This document shows, in pieces, positions 25,606-35,847 of a stretch of 64,000 nucleotides of DNA. Made by a program: the position numbers and the translations under genes. The DNA is taken from the NCBI GenBank assembly GCA_963717195.1, contig CAVQVR010000001.1, forward strand, positions 310,001 to 374,000. The letters are read 5' to 3'. This stretch comes from JACDAE01 sp963717195 (GTDB lineage Bacteria > Chloroflexota > Ktedonobacteria > Ktedonobacterales > Ktedonobacteraceae). The notes beneath the pieces are model-generated. The model ran no database searches. It saw only the letters and a list, made by a program, of their open reading frames with translations, and was not told where the DNA came from. Position 1 is the first letter of the stretch; the number at the start of each line of letters is the position of its first letter.

Positions 25606-26607
25606 CGTACACTCCTTACCAGAGGCTCAACATCTATTTTATCTGCAGGCAGTTCTGCCTCGGTAGCAGCACGCCCGGTCAACGTGAGAAAGACATCATC
25701 CAGAGTGGGACGACGCATCGCCAGGTCGTCCAGACCAATCTGTGCAGCATCGAGATCACGCACAACGCTTGCGATAAGCTGAGCGCCCTGAGTCACTGGC
25801 ATCACGAGATGGCGATGCTCTGCATTCACCTGCGAGTTCACCTGAACTGTATGGGCGAAGTGCTTCCACAGCCGCTTCCAGGTCGCTTCCCGGTGCAACA
25901 GTGATTTCGATGCGCTCGCCACCAATCTGTGTTTTCAATTCGTCGGCGGTGCCTTTGGCGATCACGCGCCCTAGATCCACAACAACAATCTGGTTCGCAA
26001 GCTGATCGGCTTCCTCCAGATATTGTGTGGTGAGCAACACGGTAGTACCGTCAGCGACGAGGCCTCCAATAACATCCCACATCGCAAGACGACCACGTGG
26101 ATCAAGGCCCGTCGTTGGCTCATCGAGAAAGAGGACAGGGGGTGCCACAATAAGACTTGCCGCCAGGTCAAGGCGTCGGCGCATACCACCTGAATAGGTC
26201 TTAACGGTCCGTCTAGCCGCGCCGCTGAGATCAAAACGTTCGAGGAGTTCGTTCCCTCGTTTTCGTGCTATAGAGCCAGGCAGATGATAGAGTTGCCCAA
26301 ACATGAGCAGATTTTCATAGCCAGTCAGATTTTCATCGACCGCTGCATATTGGCCCGTCAGCCCGATACGTGCCCGCAATTCATTGGCATGTTTCACAAC
26401 ATCAAGTCCCAACACCTCAGCCTTCCCGCTATCAGCTTGCAGCAGCGTGGTCAGGATACGCACAGCCGTGGTCTTGCCAGCTCCATTCGGGCCAAGCAGA
26501 CCAAGAACCTTGCCCTCCTCGGCAACCAGATCAAGACCTGCCAGAGCCTGAGTTTTACCATAACGCTTCTGGAGTCCCTCGACTACAATAGCCGGTTTGT
26601 TCGACAT
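25602..26607 (-). pseudogene. DrrA-family ABC ATPase, frameshifted near the C-terminus
   Basis: ATPase partner of the DrrB-like permease. ATG 26607 follows GAGGAAAG. The nucleotide-binding domain is complete: GPNGAGKTT, YSGGMRRRLDLAASL, LFLDEPTTGLDP and the switch in LLTTQYLEEADQLA. After residue about 260 the written frame loses homology and stops at 25756. Another frame continues the family's C-terminal domain (HLVMPVTQGAQLIASVVRDL, then RRPTLDDVFLTLTGRAAT) to a TGA overlapping the permease ATG. Removing one base near 25830-25836 joins them. The truncated protein would keep the ATPase core but lose the domain thought to link DrrA to its permease. Confidence 0.85.
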
Positions 26608-26901
26608 ATTATCTTTCCTCTTAATAATAATAGAGCCGACGACGGATTCTACATCAGAGGTCAGCGCAAGACGCTCAAATTTTTTCGATCCTGTCATTTT
26701 TTGCAGGGAGAAATATATACCCATACACTTCTATAAAAAGATGACGACCTATTAGAATATTCCAGGTAGAGGTCGCGTTTACGGAAATCAGACCTGGGCA
26801 TTCCTCAGGAGAACACATTTTGTAGGAGTACGGCGTATTGATGTTGAGGAAATGAAGCCTATAGTGCCTTAATCGTCATAACAGAGGATAACTTTAAACG
26901 A

Positions 26902-26978
26902 TGGGGTGACCGATGGGGCTCGAACCCACAACCGCTGGAGCCACAATCCAGAGCTCTGCCTAATTGAGCTACGGTCAC
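26902..26978 (-). tRNA. tRNA-His (GTG anticodon)
   Basis: Complete cloverleaf on the minus strand. The acceptor stem is GTGACCG/CGGTCAC, the D arm GCTC/GAGC, and the anticodon stem CTGGA/TCCAG with loop TTGTGGC, giving anticodon GTG. The T arm is GTGGG-TTCGAGC-CCCAT. CCA is encoded at the 3' end. The base before position 1 is G and the discriminator is C, giving the G(-1):C73 pair that identifies tRNA-His. Confidence 0.96.
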
Positions 26979-27110
26979 CATGTGCTCTTCAAACACATCG
27001 CCAGTATAGCGGACCGATTGCGGGTTGTCAAGAGCTAAGCAAGAAATCTATAGGCAATTGCTATGGTACTAATAGCCATCTCACAGAGAAGCCGCATAGA
27101 GATTTCGCTC

Positions 27111-27139
27111 TTGACAAGATAAAATACCTGTCCTACACT
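27111..27139 (+). promoter_or_regulatory. Sigma-70 promoter for cysE
   Basis: TTGACA at 27111-27116 and TACACT at 27134-27139 are separated by exactly 17 bases. The predicted start is near 27146, about 48 bases before the cysE ATG. Confidence 0.65.
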
Positions 27140-27193
27140 GCATATAGATGGTAGATTAATTAGTATACGCCCAAGAAAAGGATATAATCAGCT

Positions 27194-27935
27194 ATGTCAC
27201 ATGGACCTCAAGGGATATCTGAGCAGGCCGACGAGCAATCTTTGAACCCAGAACAGGATCTTTCGCAGCTTCCTCAACTTCCTCCTGGTATCTTTCTTCC
27301 CGCTCCCGGAAGGACACCACGACGCAGGACACCATGGCCCGATGCTATTGATGTAATATTTGAGAAAGATCCGGCCTGCAACAATATCGTTGAAGCGCTA
27401 CTCTATCCTGGTTTATGGGCTATTCTCTACCATCGTATTGCGCATGCACTATATAAAGCACATATTCCTCTGCTACCACGCCTGATCTCACAGTTCGCAC
27501 GTTTCATGACGGGCGGTATTGAGATTTATCCCGGAGCACAGATCGGCAAACGCTTCTTTATTGACCACGGCGCTGGCGTGATGATCGGAGAGACAACGGT
27601 AATCGGCGATAATGTGATGCTCTATCACCAGGTCACGCTTGGAGCTACTGGCTGGTGGCGACCCGGCCCCGGACGCAAGCAAAAACGCCATCCAACCATC
27701 GGGGACGACGTGACTATCGGCGTCGGTGTGGCCATCCTCGGACCTATCACCATCGGTAAAGGCAGTCGCATAGGTGCAATGGCACTGGTGCTCGAATCGA
27801 GTATCACCCAATTCGGTTGTTGCCTCTAAACCTGCCGAATTGCTGGTCAAAGGCGGCGAACCTTTGGAGAAACATCAAGAACTGACACAGGGCTGGAACG
27901 GCAAAGATCCATGGGAACTGGATTACCAGATCTGA
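27194..27935 (+). pseudogene. cysE: Serine O-acetyltransferase, frameshifted near the C-terminus
   Basis: Acetylates L-serine to O-acetylserine, first step of cysteine synthesis. The helical N-terminal part is followed by the left-handed beta-helix: GIEIYPGAQIGKRFFIDHGAG, MIGETTVIGDNVMLYHQVTLG, and HPTIGDDVTIGVGVAILGPI. The written frame ends at 27829 shortly after VLESS. Removing one A near 27800 restores ESVSPNSVVASKPAELL and the C-terminal tail to a TGA at 27935, giving about 246 residues, the normal family length. As written, the last hexapeptide coil and C-terminal tail, which contributes to the acetyl-CoA site and CysK docking in the family, are lost. Confidence 0.85.
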
Positions 27936-27990
27936 TCGTTTTTAGACTCATCCATGCCAATCGTAGGGGTACCGCAAGCCCATGCGCGTT

Positions 27991-28932
27991 CTACTCATAC
28001 GAAAGCAGCGTCGGTATCACTATATCCCAGAAACGCGGCACGTCGAGGGCATATCCAACACGTATATCTGATTCTTTTGATTCTTTGTCAGATTTTCTGT
28101 AAATATCGCATACAGTGCGTCCCGTCGTCCATTCTCCCCTGGTCTCAATCTCCACATGCATTCTCTGCGCATGGAGTATACGCGGATCAATTACAGCCGC
28201 CACGGCGCAGGGATCGTGAACAGGTGGAGATGTGAAGCCAAATACATGTAAATACGTATCGGCAAAGAAGACCAGCAGATCGGCAGCAAAGCACGCCACG
28301 CGACGACCGGAAACACGCAATCGATGCAGAACCTCAGGTGTTGCCAGCGCCTGATGCGTCACCTCCAGAGGAACCATCGTCAGAGGCCGACCACAACCAA
28401 AGACAATAGCAGCCGCCTCAGGATCAAACCAGATATTAAATTCAGCCGCTGGCGTCGTATTCCCTACACCGATTGCGCCTCCCATAAGTGAGATAGCCTT
28501 GATTTTCGGGACAATGGCTGGCTCACGTCGGATCGCAACCGCGAGATTGGTGAGCGGTCCTGTATGTACCAGCGTAATATCTCCCTCCGATTTCAGTAGC
28601 AACTCAATGAGCAGTTCCACGCCATGCTGTGGTGCAAGTTCGATATCCGGCTCCGGAATGTTCGGACCGTCCAGCCCTGACTCACCGTGGATATGAGCGG
28701 CATATCGTCCTGGCCGTAGCAGAGGACGATCCATTCCCTTAGCAACCGGGATAGTGTGAATATGTGCTAATGAGCAGATTTTGAGGGCATTGTACGCTGT
28801 TTTTTCCACTGACTGGTTGCCAGCTACAGTAGTCACCGCCAGCAATTCAATGTCCGGATGATGGGCAGCCAGCAGCAGAGCAATTGCATCATCATGACCA
28901 GGATCGCAATCGAGGATAATTTTGTGTTTCAT
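27991..28932 (-). CDS. Inosine-uridine nucleoside hydrolase family protein
   Basis: A 313-residue N-ribohydrolase that cleaves ribonucleosides to base and ribose. It has the calcium-binding N-terminal DCDPGHDDA motif, LLAVTTVAGNQ, HGESGLDGP, ITLVHTGPLTNLA, LMGGA, EFNIWFDPEAA and the C-terminal HDPCAVAAV with its metal-binding Asp. Specificity (purine, pyrimidine or both) is not readable from sequence. It converges with cysE, 55 bases away, and diverges from the phosphofructokinase gene. Confidence 0.93.
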   Translation of the reverse strand: MKHKIILDCDPGHDDAIALLLAAHHPDIELLAVTTVAGNQSVEKTAYNALKICSLAHIHTIPVAKGMDRPLLRPGRYAAHIHGESGLDGPNIPEPDIELAPQHGVELLIELLLKSEGDITLVHTGPLTNLAVAIRREPAIVPKIKAISLMGGAIGVGNTTPAAEFNIWFDPEAAAIVFGCGRPLTMVPLEVTHQALATPEVLHRLRVSGRRVACFAADLLVFFADTYLHVFGFTSPPVHDPCAVAAVIDPRILHAQRMHVEIETRGEWTTGRTVCDIYRKSDKESKESDIRVGYALDVPRFWDIVIPTLLSYE

Positions 28933-29107
28933 GAGCTTTGCCTCTGGTGATCGTCCACTATTTCTACTATCGTTGAAGCTTGCACGATAGACATACTATC
29001 AAGTAAGCTGTAGTATTTTATGCTAGCATGCAAGTAAGGAAATTTCAAGCCAGGAGGGTATACGCTTGAGCTAACCATCTAGACATAGCATTATGATATA
29101 AAGTAAG

Positions 29108-30367
29108 ATGGACTCAGGCATCTACAACCATCACACATTACTGATCTGGGAGAATATTTCGTTGCAAGCAACAACACACGGCAACCTGATTATTGGACAA
29201 TCTGGCGGAGCGACCGCCGTTATTAATGCCAGCCTTGTCGGAGCAGTCGAGGCAGCGCTGGCTGATAGACGCATCGATGGCATCTACGGAATGCACTATG
29301 GTATCCAGGGACTGCTGACCGAAGATATACTGGACCTGCGACGAGAACCTGCGCATCGATGGCCCAAAATAGCACAGACACCATCAGCGGCTCTGGGTAC
29401 GTGTCGCTACAAATTACAGCAAAATGATCCCGCACAAGCTGTAGAAATCCTGCGCCGTTATGATGTGCGCTACGTCCTCTACATTGGCGGCAACGACTCG
29501 GCTGATACTGCACATCGTCTCACACAGGCAGCACAGCAGGTCGGCTACGCATTACAGACGATCAGTGTACCCAAAACCATTGATAACGATCTACCCTTCA
29601 CCGATCACTGTCCCGGTTATGGCAGCGCAGCTCGTTTCATTGCCCTGGCAACCCAGGATTCAGCGCTCAACACGATCTCTATCCCTTCGCACTACCCGGT
29701 TAAAGTGATTGAGACGATGGGGCGCGATGCCGGATGGCTGACAGCAGCATCGGCGCTAGGCAAACGAGATGAGCACGATCCTCCCCATATCATCCTTCTG
29801 CCGGAACAGACCTTTGGCGAGGAGCGTTTCCTGGCGCAGGTCGATGAGATCTATCGACGCATTGGCTATGTTATCATTGTGGCTGCGGAGACGATTCGCG
29901 ACGAGAAGGGACAGCCACTGGGTACAAGCGGACAGGTTGGAACCGATGCTTTTCAGCATCCTTTATTAAGCGGAGCAGCACAATATCTGGTAGAATTAGT
30001 AAAGCAGAAACTACAATTGCGTGCGCGTTTCGACAAACCTGGCGACTTGCAACGTATGGCATCGAATAGCATCTCGTCTCCTGACCGTGACGAAGCTTAT
30101 CTAGTAGGGAAAATGGGAGTGCAGGCACTACTGAACGGCGAGAGCGACAAAATGGTTACGTTGCAGCGCCATGAGCAGCCAACCTATTCTTGCACGACTG
30201 GACTGGCTGAGCTCGAACAGGTCGCGAACAAACAGCGCCTGATGCCAGACGAATACCTGGATGCAAGCAAAACAATGGTCACCCAGGCATTTTATGACTA
30301 CGCGTTACCATTGATTGGCGATCCTTTGCCGGAACCCGCACGCTTAAACCTGATAAGGGCAAAGTAA
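29108..30367 (+). CDS. 6-phosphofructokinase, PPi-type-like clade
   Basis: A 419-residue phosphofructokinase converting fructose-6-phosphate to fructose-1,6-bisphosphate. Motifs include IGQSGGATAVINASL, IGGNDSADT at the phosphoryl-donor site (GGDGS in ATP enzymes, GGDDS in most PPi enzymes), the catalytic PKTIDNDL and ETMGRDAGWLTA. The Asp after Asn suggests the PPi-type pocket, but GGNDS is atypical, so the donor is open. ATG 29108 has no clear ribosome-binding site; TTG 29162, with GGGAGA 8 bases before it, is a plausible alternative and starts just before the conserved domain. Confidence 0.86.
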   Translation: MDSGIYNHHTLLIWENISLQATTHGNLIIGQSGGATAVINASLVGAVEAALADRRIDGIYGMHYGIQGLLTEDILDLRREPAHRWPKIAQTPSAALGTCRYKLQQNDPAQAVEILRRYDVRYVLYIGGNDSADTAHRLTQAAQQVGYALQTISVPKTIDNDLPFTDHCPGYGSAARFIALATQDSALNTISIPSHYPVKVIETMGRDAGWLTAASALGKRDEHDPPHIILLPEQTFGEERFLAQVDEIYRRIGYVIIVAAETIRDEKGQPLGTSGQVGTDAFQHPLLSGAAQYLVELVKQKLQLRARFDKPGDLQRMASNSISSPDRDEAYLVGKMGVQALLNGESDKMVTLQRHEQPTYSCTTGLAELEQVANKQRLMPDEYLDASKTMVTQAFYDYALPLIGDPLPEPARLNLIRAK

Positions 30368-30399
30368 GAAACAAGCTTTGCAAATTTGTTGGGGTTATT

Positions 30400-30981
30400 A
30401 TGACAGAAACACAACATGAACATAAAATGGGACAAGACGTACCTCTTCATGGAGAACGGGTCTATCTACGCCGCCCAGGAATGAGCGATGCCACACGTGT
30501 GTTTCACTGGGAGCGCGACGATGAAGTATGGCGCTATGATATTCATCGTCCCTACTCACGCACCATGGCGGAGTTTATGCCTACATTTGAGCGTAGCTAT
30601 GTACGCGGCAATGGACGACAGTTCTGGTTCATCATCGAAGACGAGCATCATGTTCCAATCGGTACCATCACCTACTTCAATATCGACTATCGCCTGGGAC
30701 AGGTCGAAGTCGGATTGGGACTGGGTGAGAAAACACGCTGGGGCCAGGGCTACGGCTCCGAAGCAATTCGCATCCTGGTACAACATCTCTTCACGTTCCC
30801 AGGCATTATGCGCATCTACGCGGAGACCGCGCAGGTCAATCATCCAGCACGCCATGCCTTTGCTAAGGCTAACTTTGTCGAAGTAGGCCAGATCTATGAT
30901 CCACGCAGCAGCGGAGATCCCTGGGTCTTGCTCGAAATCTGGAAATCCAGCGCGATGAAGCTGCAAAATAATCAGATCTAG
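30400..30981 (+). CDS. RimJ/RimL-type GNAT acetyltransferase
   Basis: A 193-residue acetyl-CoA N-acetyltransferase resembling enzymes acting on protein N-termini or small amines. Features are VYLRRPGMSDATRVFHWERD near the start, IGTITYFNIDYRLGQVEVGLGLG, the cofactor motif TRWGQGYGSEAIR and the late HPARHAFAKANFVEVG. It starts 33 bases after the phosphofructokinase stop and is probably co-transcribed with it. Substrate unknown. Confidence 0.86.
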   Translation: MTETQHEHKMGQDVPLHGERVYLRRPGMSDATRVFHWERDDEVWRYDIHRPYSRTMAEFMPTFERSYVRGNGRQFWFIIEDEHHVPIGTITYFNIDYRLGQVEVGLGLGEKTRWGQGYGSEAIRILVQHLFTFPGIMRIYAETAQVNHPARHAFAKANFVEVGQIYDPRSSGDPWVLLEIWKSSAMKLQNNQI

Positions 30982-31154
30982 CATTTGTATCTGTATACTG
31001 GATGTGTATATTCGCTTTACAGTTATGGCATAATAGCGATGCTGAGTTTTTCGTTGCGCTCATTCAGAACGAAGTAACGGACCATCTCAGCTAACGAAGA
31101 AAGGAGTTGTACGTTTTCTCCTCTTCTCATTGGGAGAAAACGTCTCACTAAACC

Positions 31155-32516
31155 ATGAGCACATCGCATACAACGATCAAGCCATCTATTTTCTCAGCAT
31201 ACGACATACGAGGTATCTACGGCGACACCTTGACCGAAGATATCGCCTACGCCATTGGACGCGCCGCCGCCCAATATTTGGACGTACCAGCGATTGCAGT
31301 AGGACGCGATATGCGTCTCTCTTCACCGCAGATCGCAGCAGGCTTAATTCGTGGCATCACCGATCAAGGCGTCAATGCCGTTGATTTTGGCCTGACCACC
31401 ACCGACGAGCTCTACTTCGGCGTTGGAAAATTTAACTATCCAGCTGGCGCTATGGTAACAGCTTCACATAATCCTGGCAAGTACAACGGTATCAAATTCT
31501 GTCGTGCTCAAGCCGCTCCCATCAGCATAGACACGGGCCTGGGCGATATTCGTGATATTGCGGTAAGTGGCAATTTCGCAGAGCCAACTCGCAAGGGCAC
31601 CGTTACACAGCGTGACATCAGCGAGGATTTCGTCAAGCACGTATTGTCCTTTATCGATGTAAGCGCGATTAAGCCGCTCAAGGTCGTAGTAGATGCTGGT
31701 AACGGCATGGCAGGCATGATCGTCCCACGCGTCTTCCAGCATCTGCCCTGTGAGCTAGTACCGCTGTATTTTGAGCTGGACGGCAACTTTCCGCATCACC
31801 CGGCCAGTCCTATTGAACCAGAGAACATGGCTGACCTGCAAAAAAAGGTACGCGAGGTTGGAGCCGATATTGGCGCAGCCTTCGACGGTGACGCCGACCG
31901 TATGTTCCCCGTCGATGAACACGGCAATATCGTTGATGGTTCGCAGGTCACCGCCGTTGTCTCTAACAGTCTATTGCGCAAATTTCCTGGGTCCACGATC
32001 CTTTACAATTTGATTGTCTCGCATAGCGTTCCAGAGCTTGTTGAACACAATGGTGGCAAAGCCATACGTACACGCGTTGGGCACTCTTTCATTAAAGCGC
32101 AAATGCGCTCACTCAACGCCATCTTTGGAGGCGAGCATTCTGGCCACTTCTACTTCCGCGACAACTGGTTCGCCGACTCCGGCTTGATCGCTCTGTTGAT
32201 TACGCTGGAACTGGTCTCGGTCGAAGGAAAACCGCTCTCCGAGATCATCAAGCCACTCGATAAGGGTGTACGCAGCGGCGAGATCAATAGTACTGTTACC
32301 GACCCCCAGAGCAAGCTCAAAGGACTGGAAGAACATTTCGGTCAAGGCGCAAAATCTATTGACCACCTGGACGGTCTGACGGTTGATTATGGCGACTGGT
32401 GGTTCAATGTACGCTCATCCAACACGGAGCCTCTGCTCAGATTGAATGTTGAGGCAAACGAGCGGACGCTGCTGGAGGAGAAACGGGACGCGGTGTTGGC
32501 GTTTATACGGAGCTAG
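31155..32516 (+). CDS. manB: Phosphomannomutase/phosphoglucomutase
   Basis: A 453-residue alpha-D-phosphohexomutase moving phosphate between C6 and C1 of mannose or glucose, supplying nucleotide-sugar synthesis. All four domain signatures are present: the phosphoserine loop TASHNPGKYNG, metal-binding DGDADR, sugar-binding GGEHSGHFYF and phosphate-binding RSSNTEPLLRLNVEA. Whether mannose or glucose is preferred cannot be told. A perfect bidirectional hairpin follows three bases after the stop. Confidence 0.92.
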   Translation: MSTSHTTIKPSIFSAYDIRGIYGDTLTEDIAYAIGRAAAQYLDVPAIAVGRDMRLSSPQIAAGLIRGITDQGVNAVDFGLTTTDELYFGVGKFNYPAGAMVTASHNPGKYNGIKFCRAQAAPISIDTGLGDIRDIAVSGNFAEPTRKGTVTQRDISEDFVKHVLSFIDVSAIKPLKVVVDAGNGMAGMIVPRVFQHLPCELVPLYFELDGNFPHHPASPIEPENMADLQKKVREVGADIGAAFDGDADRMFPVDEHGNIVDGSQVTAVVSNSLLRKFPGSTILYNLIVSHSVPELVEHNGGKAIRTRVGHSFIKAQMRSLNAIFGGEHSGHFYFRDNWFADSGLIALLITLELVSVEGKPLSEIIKPLDKGVRSGEINSTVTDPQSKLKGLEEHFGQGAKSIDHLDGLTVDYGDWWFNVRSSNTEPLLRLNVEANERTLLEEKRDAVLAFIRS

Positions 32517-32518
32517 AA

Positions 32519-32560
32519 CGAACGTAGGGCAGCCCGTCAAGCGAGGCTGCCCTACGTTCG
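32519..32560. terminator. Bidirectional hairpin between convergent genes
   Basis: A perfect 16-bp stem (32519-32534 with 32545-32560) and 10-nt loop. It starts 2 bases after one stop codon and ends 1 base before the other, filling the whole gap. It carries CGTAGGG at both ends, linking it to the GTAGGG palindrome family. Confidence 0.85.
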
Positions 32561-32561
32561 T

Positions 32562-33602
32562 CTAAATGCTCATTGGATAATCCTGCTGCCCTGCCACAAG
32601 CTGATACAGAAACCGCACGGAGAAATTGTGCACACCAGCCGGAGCAGTAAACACAACACGACCAGTAGCCGTCTTACCATTTTTAAAGGCAGATGGCAAC
32701 GTATTATCTATAGGAGGGTTACCATAGTTTCCAACAACCATACGTATGTAGTCAAAACCAAAGCCTGGACTGACATCAACGCCACTTTGATTATCAACCT
32801 GGAAATTGAAAATGTAATAGCGCTGACCTGATCTGCACTGACTTCCCTGGTACGCTTCTCGTACCTCCAGACTGGTTAGATGGTAATTCAAAGTATAACC
32901 ATTATACGTATAGTCAAATTCAGATCCTGGCTTTAAGACTTTATCGCCATACTGAGCTGCATCAAAATGACCCGAAAATGGAATCTTGACCAGCAGCTCA
33001 CCCTGGGGGGCAGAACCAAGTTGAAGCGTTAGAGCGTCCAGCTTCATCGTTTGCGAAACCGAAAAATCAATCCAGCCTGTTTCACTCTTCTCCGGTTTCG
33101 GGCCAACTGAGAGATCTACATTCGTCGGAGCAATTATCTGCTTATCAGGAGCCAACAAACGCGCTATCGAATAATAAACGACGTTAATCTGAGTACTCGT
33201 AGGGTTTGTTATTTGCATATTCAGGCGTACAATCGCTGAACCGGAATGAATAAGATCGTCGTTAAACGAAGTGGCATATTGCGCGTTCACTACGGTCATA
33301 TTCAGGCCCGCATAAGCTGCCGAGCGACCGACATTGAATGTTGTCACAGGCACAGGAGGAGTTGCTGGATTGCCAATTGTATTGATATTGATCGAGGTTG
33401 GTACCTGCACATTGTGCAGCCAGTAGCCAACCACCGAACTCACGATAATCACAATAACCGCACCGACCACAAGCACAATGACAAGCCAGAATCCTAATAA
33501 AGATGCAAACTTACGTTGGCGTGGATGAGTTTGCACAAGCATCTCTTCCTTTTCCTCTTCAGAACGTGAGAGCACGGGTACAATAGCAGTTTTTTTCGCC
33601 AT
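32562..33602 (-). CDS. Single-pass membrane protein with extracytoplasmic DUF4352-like domains
   Basis: A 346-residue protein with a short basic cytoplasmic start, one membrane helix (about 31-62) and an extracytoplasmic part of two beta-sandwich-like regions. The first (about 90-200: GLNMTVVNAQYA, IVRLNMQITNPTST) and the second (about 230-345: YTLNYHLTSLEV, YYIFNFQVDNQSG) both match the DUF4352 pattern. Function unknown; such domains are found in exported or envelope proteins. No operon partners: both neighbours point away or converge. Confidence 0.75.
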   Translation of the reverse strand: MAKKTAIVPVLSRSEEEKEEMLVQTHPRQRKFASLLGFWLVIVLVVGAVIVIIVSSVVGYWLHNVQVPTSININTIGNPATPPVPVTTFNVGRSAAYAGLNMTVVNAQYATSFNDDLIHSGSAIVRLNMQITNPTSTQINVVYYSIARLLAPDKQIIAPTNVDLSVGPKPEKSETGWIDFSVSQTMKLDALTLQLGSAPQGELLVKIPFSGHFDAAQYGDKVLKPGSEFDYTYNGYTLNYHLTSLEVREAYQGSQCRSGQRYYIFNFQVDNQSGVDVSPGFGFDYIRMVVGNYGNPPIDNTLPSAFKNGKTATGRVVFTAPAGVHNFSVRFLYQLVAGQQDYPMSI

Positions 33603-34026
33603 GCAGAGAGACTTCCCTTCAATAGTATATAATGTTTTGTTTTAGATAACTGTTTTTATTTTACATATCAATAAAAAACTTGCTGTAGCATTGAAACACA
33701 ATATCAGGTTCAGGCTTGAGTACGCTTTTTTGTATACAACTCCCTCCCTGCTGACGGCAAAATCCTATCATATCTGCCCCGCACTGTCAATTTTTCTCGC
33801 TATGACGATTATACTAACTATAGGAAATAGTAATCTGATGAAACTTTTCAACACAGGATGACGTGAAAGCGAGTAGAAACCAGATTATATAACCTGACCG
33901 GTACATTCGCTTCATCGTGGGAACATGGACCAATACACCAACAGATACGGCACATCAAAGTCCTGACTGGAGTGGCCTCGCTTCCCTGGTGAGCAAATGC
34001 ACCACTGAGAGAAAGTGAGAGCCGCC
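33603..34026. other. 424-base intergenic region
   Basis: AT-rich near the divergent membrane-protein gene, presumably holding its promoter. I see no RNA gene, repeat or convincing open frame here; a minus-strand open frame across 33848-34183 lacks coding character and overlaps the next gene. Confidence 0.4.
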
Positions 34027-34365
34027 ATGTCAGATTGGAATCAACATAATCTTCATACCCACATGCACGTCTACTCTTCTGACAACCAGGATCTTGGACA
34101 TATAGCGCACGTCTACGAGGATTCATTTGAGATGCAAAAAGGCATCCTTTTTCATACCAATCGCTACATTCCATACAATGCAATTGCTACAGTCGAAAAT
34201 GATCGCGTACGATTGCTCATGAGTAAAGATGAAGTCACAGAAAATAAAGAGTGGGAAATCAGACCGGATTACGAGAACCATCCTGGCGACCCGCTTCAGC
34301 TTTTCTATGATCGAGGGCATGGCGTCCATGATCCATTTGATGAGTCCAATCCTGATCATACTTGA
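34027..34365 (+). CDS. Small PRC-barrel/DUF2171-like protein
   Basis: A 112-residue acidic, His-rich protein. The N-terminal part (MHVYSSDNQDLGHIAHVYEDSFEMQKG, then RYIPYNAIATVENDRVRLLMSKDEV) follows the pattern of DUF2171/PRC-barrel-like small beta domains. The C-terminus (FYDRGHGVHDPFDESNPDHT) is disordered. ATG 34027 is preferred to an in-frame GTG 12 bases earlier. Role unknown; homologues often accompany stress genes, and it lies upstream of a sigma factor. Confidence 0.65.
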   Translation: MSDWNQHNLHTHMHVYSSDNQDLGHIAHVYEDSFEMQKGILFHTNRYIPYNAIATVENDRVRLLMSKDEVTENKEWEIRPDYENHPGDPLQLFYDRGHGVHDPFDESNPDHT

Positions 34366-34634
34366 ACCTGATGAGTATCAACAGCGTGCAGGATAGAGAA
34401 GGCAAGAAGTAGCCAGCAGAAGATACGGTTAGAACCTGACCTTATTTAAGGTAATCACCCGATGGTATGACATCCCTGATTCTTCTACAATGACCTACAA
34501 AGAGAGTAAAAGAACAGAATGGACGTGTACCTATCGGCATAAACGTGCTCTTCTGCCCGTGAGTGCTGACCACGAGGCCATATGGAGTCCGACGCTGATT
34601 TTGTCGGTAAGTTTCCTGAAGGGAGCGTGGAGTC

Positions 34635-35762
34635 ATGGCAATTGTTAATGCTGTCATTGATGAGCGTAAAACCAGACCTGCCAAAAGTTTGACGAAGAAA
34701 ACGACAACACTTTTTTCTAACAGCACATCTGATATTGCTGTAGATCTGAATACTCTGGCTAACGATATCTCTGAGCGTATTACGGAACCACTCGCTGGTA
34801 TAGCATCAGCATTAGATGCGATAGCAGACACCTTGCTGGATGCGGGTGATGACGAGGACGCTGGCGAGATCGATGTACTAGACGAGACTGATACTCATTC
34901 TCGCCGTACAACTTCTTCCAGTACACGCCAGGCAACAGGAGCTGAAGATGCTTTTCAGAGTTACCTGCACGATATTCGTGGCCTGGGTCTACTCACACAC
35001 GCGGAAGAAATAGACCTGGCACAACGAGCTGCCGCTGGCGACGATCTTGCCCGCCGCAAACTTATCGAATCCAACCTGCGCCTGGTGATCGCTATTGCCC
35101 GCCGCTATACCAGTACAGGCGTTCCCCTGATTGATCTCATTCAGGAAGGCAACCTGGGTTTGATGCGTGCCGCTGAGAAGTTTGATTACCAGCGTGGCTG
35201 CCACTTCGGCACTTATGCCACCTGGTGGATTCGCCAGGCCGTCAGCCGTGCAGCGGGCGAACATTCACGCCTCATTCACCTGCCCGAACATGTTGCGACA
35301 CGTCTGCGCAAAGTTCGTCGCATCGCGGCACAATTATCGCAAGAAAACGGACTCGATCCTCTGCCCGAACAGATAGCTGCCGCCTGCAACCTTGATGTCA
35401 ATGAGGTCGTCGATCTCCTGGGCGTAATCGAACAACCGGTTTCCCTTGATGCCCCTATCGATGATGAGGCCCGTTACTCATTATCGGACACACTTGAAGA
35501 CAATACCACGCCAGCCCCTTCAGAAACAGCTTCACAGCACCTGCTGGGCGAAGAGCTCCATCGTGCTCTGGCTTTACTTACTCCCCGTGAGCGTTCGGTT
35601 ATTACACTACGCTACGGTATAGGCGATGGACACAGCCGCACGTTGCTTGAAGTCGGCAAAGAACTCGATATTTCACGCGAACGAGTACGCCAACTTGAAG
35701 TCGTTGCGCTTATGAAATTACGTGGCATCAGTAACCATTCAGCGTTACGCGAATGCGTCTGA
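34635..35762 (+). CDS. RNA polymerase sigma-70 factor, primary-like (group 2)
   Basis: A 375-residue sigma factor with regions 1.2 (about 103-135), 2 (about 140-205, RLVIAIARRYTSTGVPLIDLIQEGNLGLMRA), the 2.4 segment with TYATWWIRQAVSRA, region 3, and region 4 (about 300-370) with the helix-turn-helix TLLEVGKELDISRERVRQLE. The first 100 residues are a Ser/Thr/Asp-rich extension without the region 1.1 of housekeeping factors. This suggests an alternative group 2 factor recognising near-consensus promoters. GGAG precedes ATG 34635. No anti-sigma gene adjoins it. Confidence 0.9.
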   Translation: MAIVNAVIDERKTRPAKSLTKKTTTLFSNSTSDIAVDLNTLANDISERITEPLAGIASALDAIADTLLDAGDDEDAGEIDVLDETDTHSRRTTSSSTRQATGAEDAFQSYLHDIRGLGLLTHAEEIDLAQRAAAGDDLARRKLIESNLRLVIAIARRYTSTGVPLIDLIQEGNLGLMRAAEKFDYQRGCHFGTYATWWIRQAVSRAAGEHSRLIHLPEHVATRLRKVRRIAAQLSQENGLDPLPEQIAAACNLDVNEVVDLLGVIEQPVSLDAPIDDEARYSLSDTLEDNTTPAPSETASQHLLGEELHRALALLTPRERSVITLRYGIGDGHSRTLLEVGKELDISRERVRQLEVVALMKLRGISNHSALRECV

Positions 35763-35847
35763 CATAGGGGCTCTGTGAGTATCTTTAAAAATAGAGCGCA
35801 TTCCACACTTCAAAGAATGTAGAATGTGCTCCATCGTTAATTCATAA

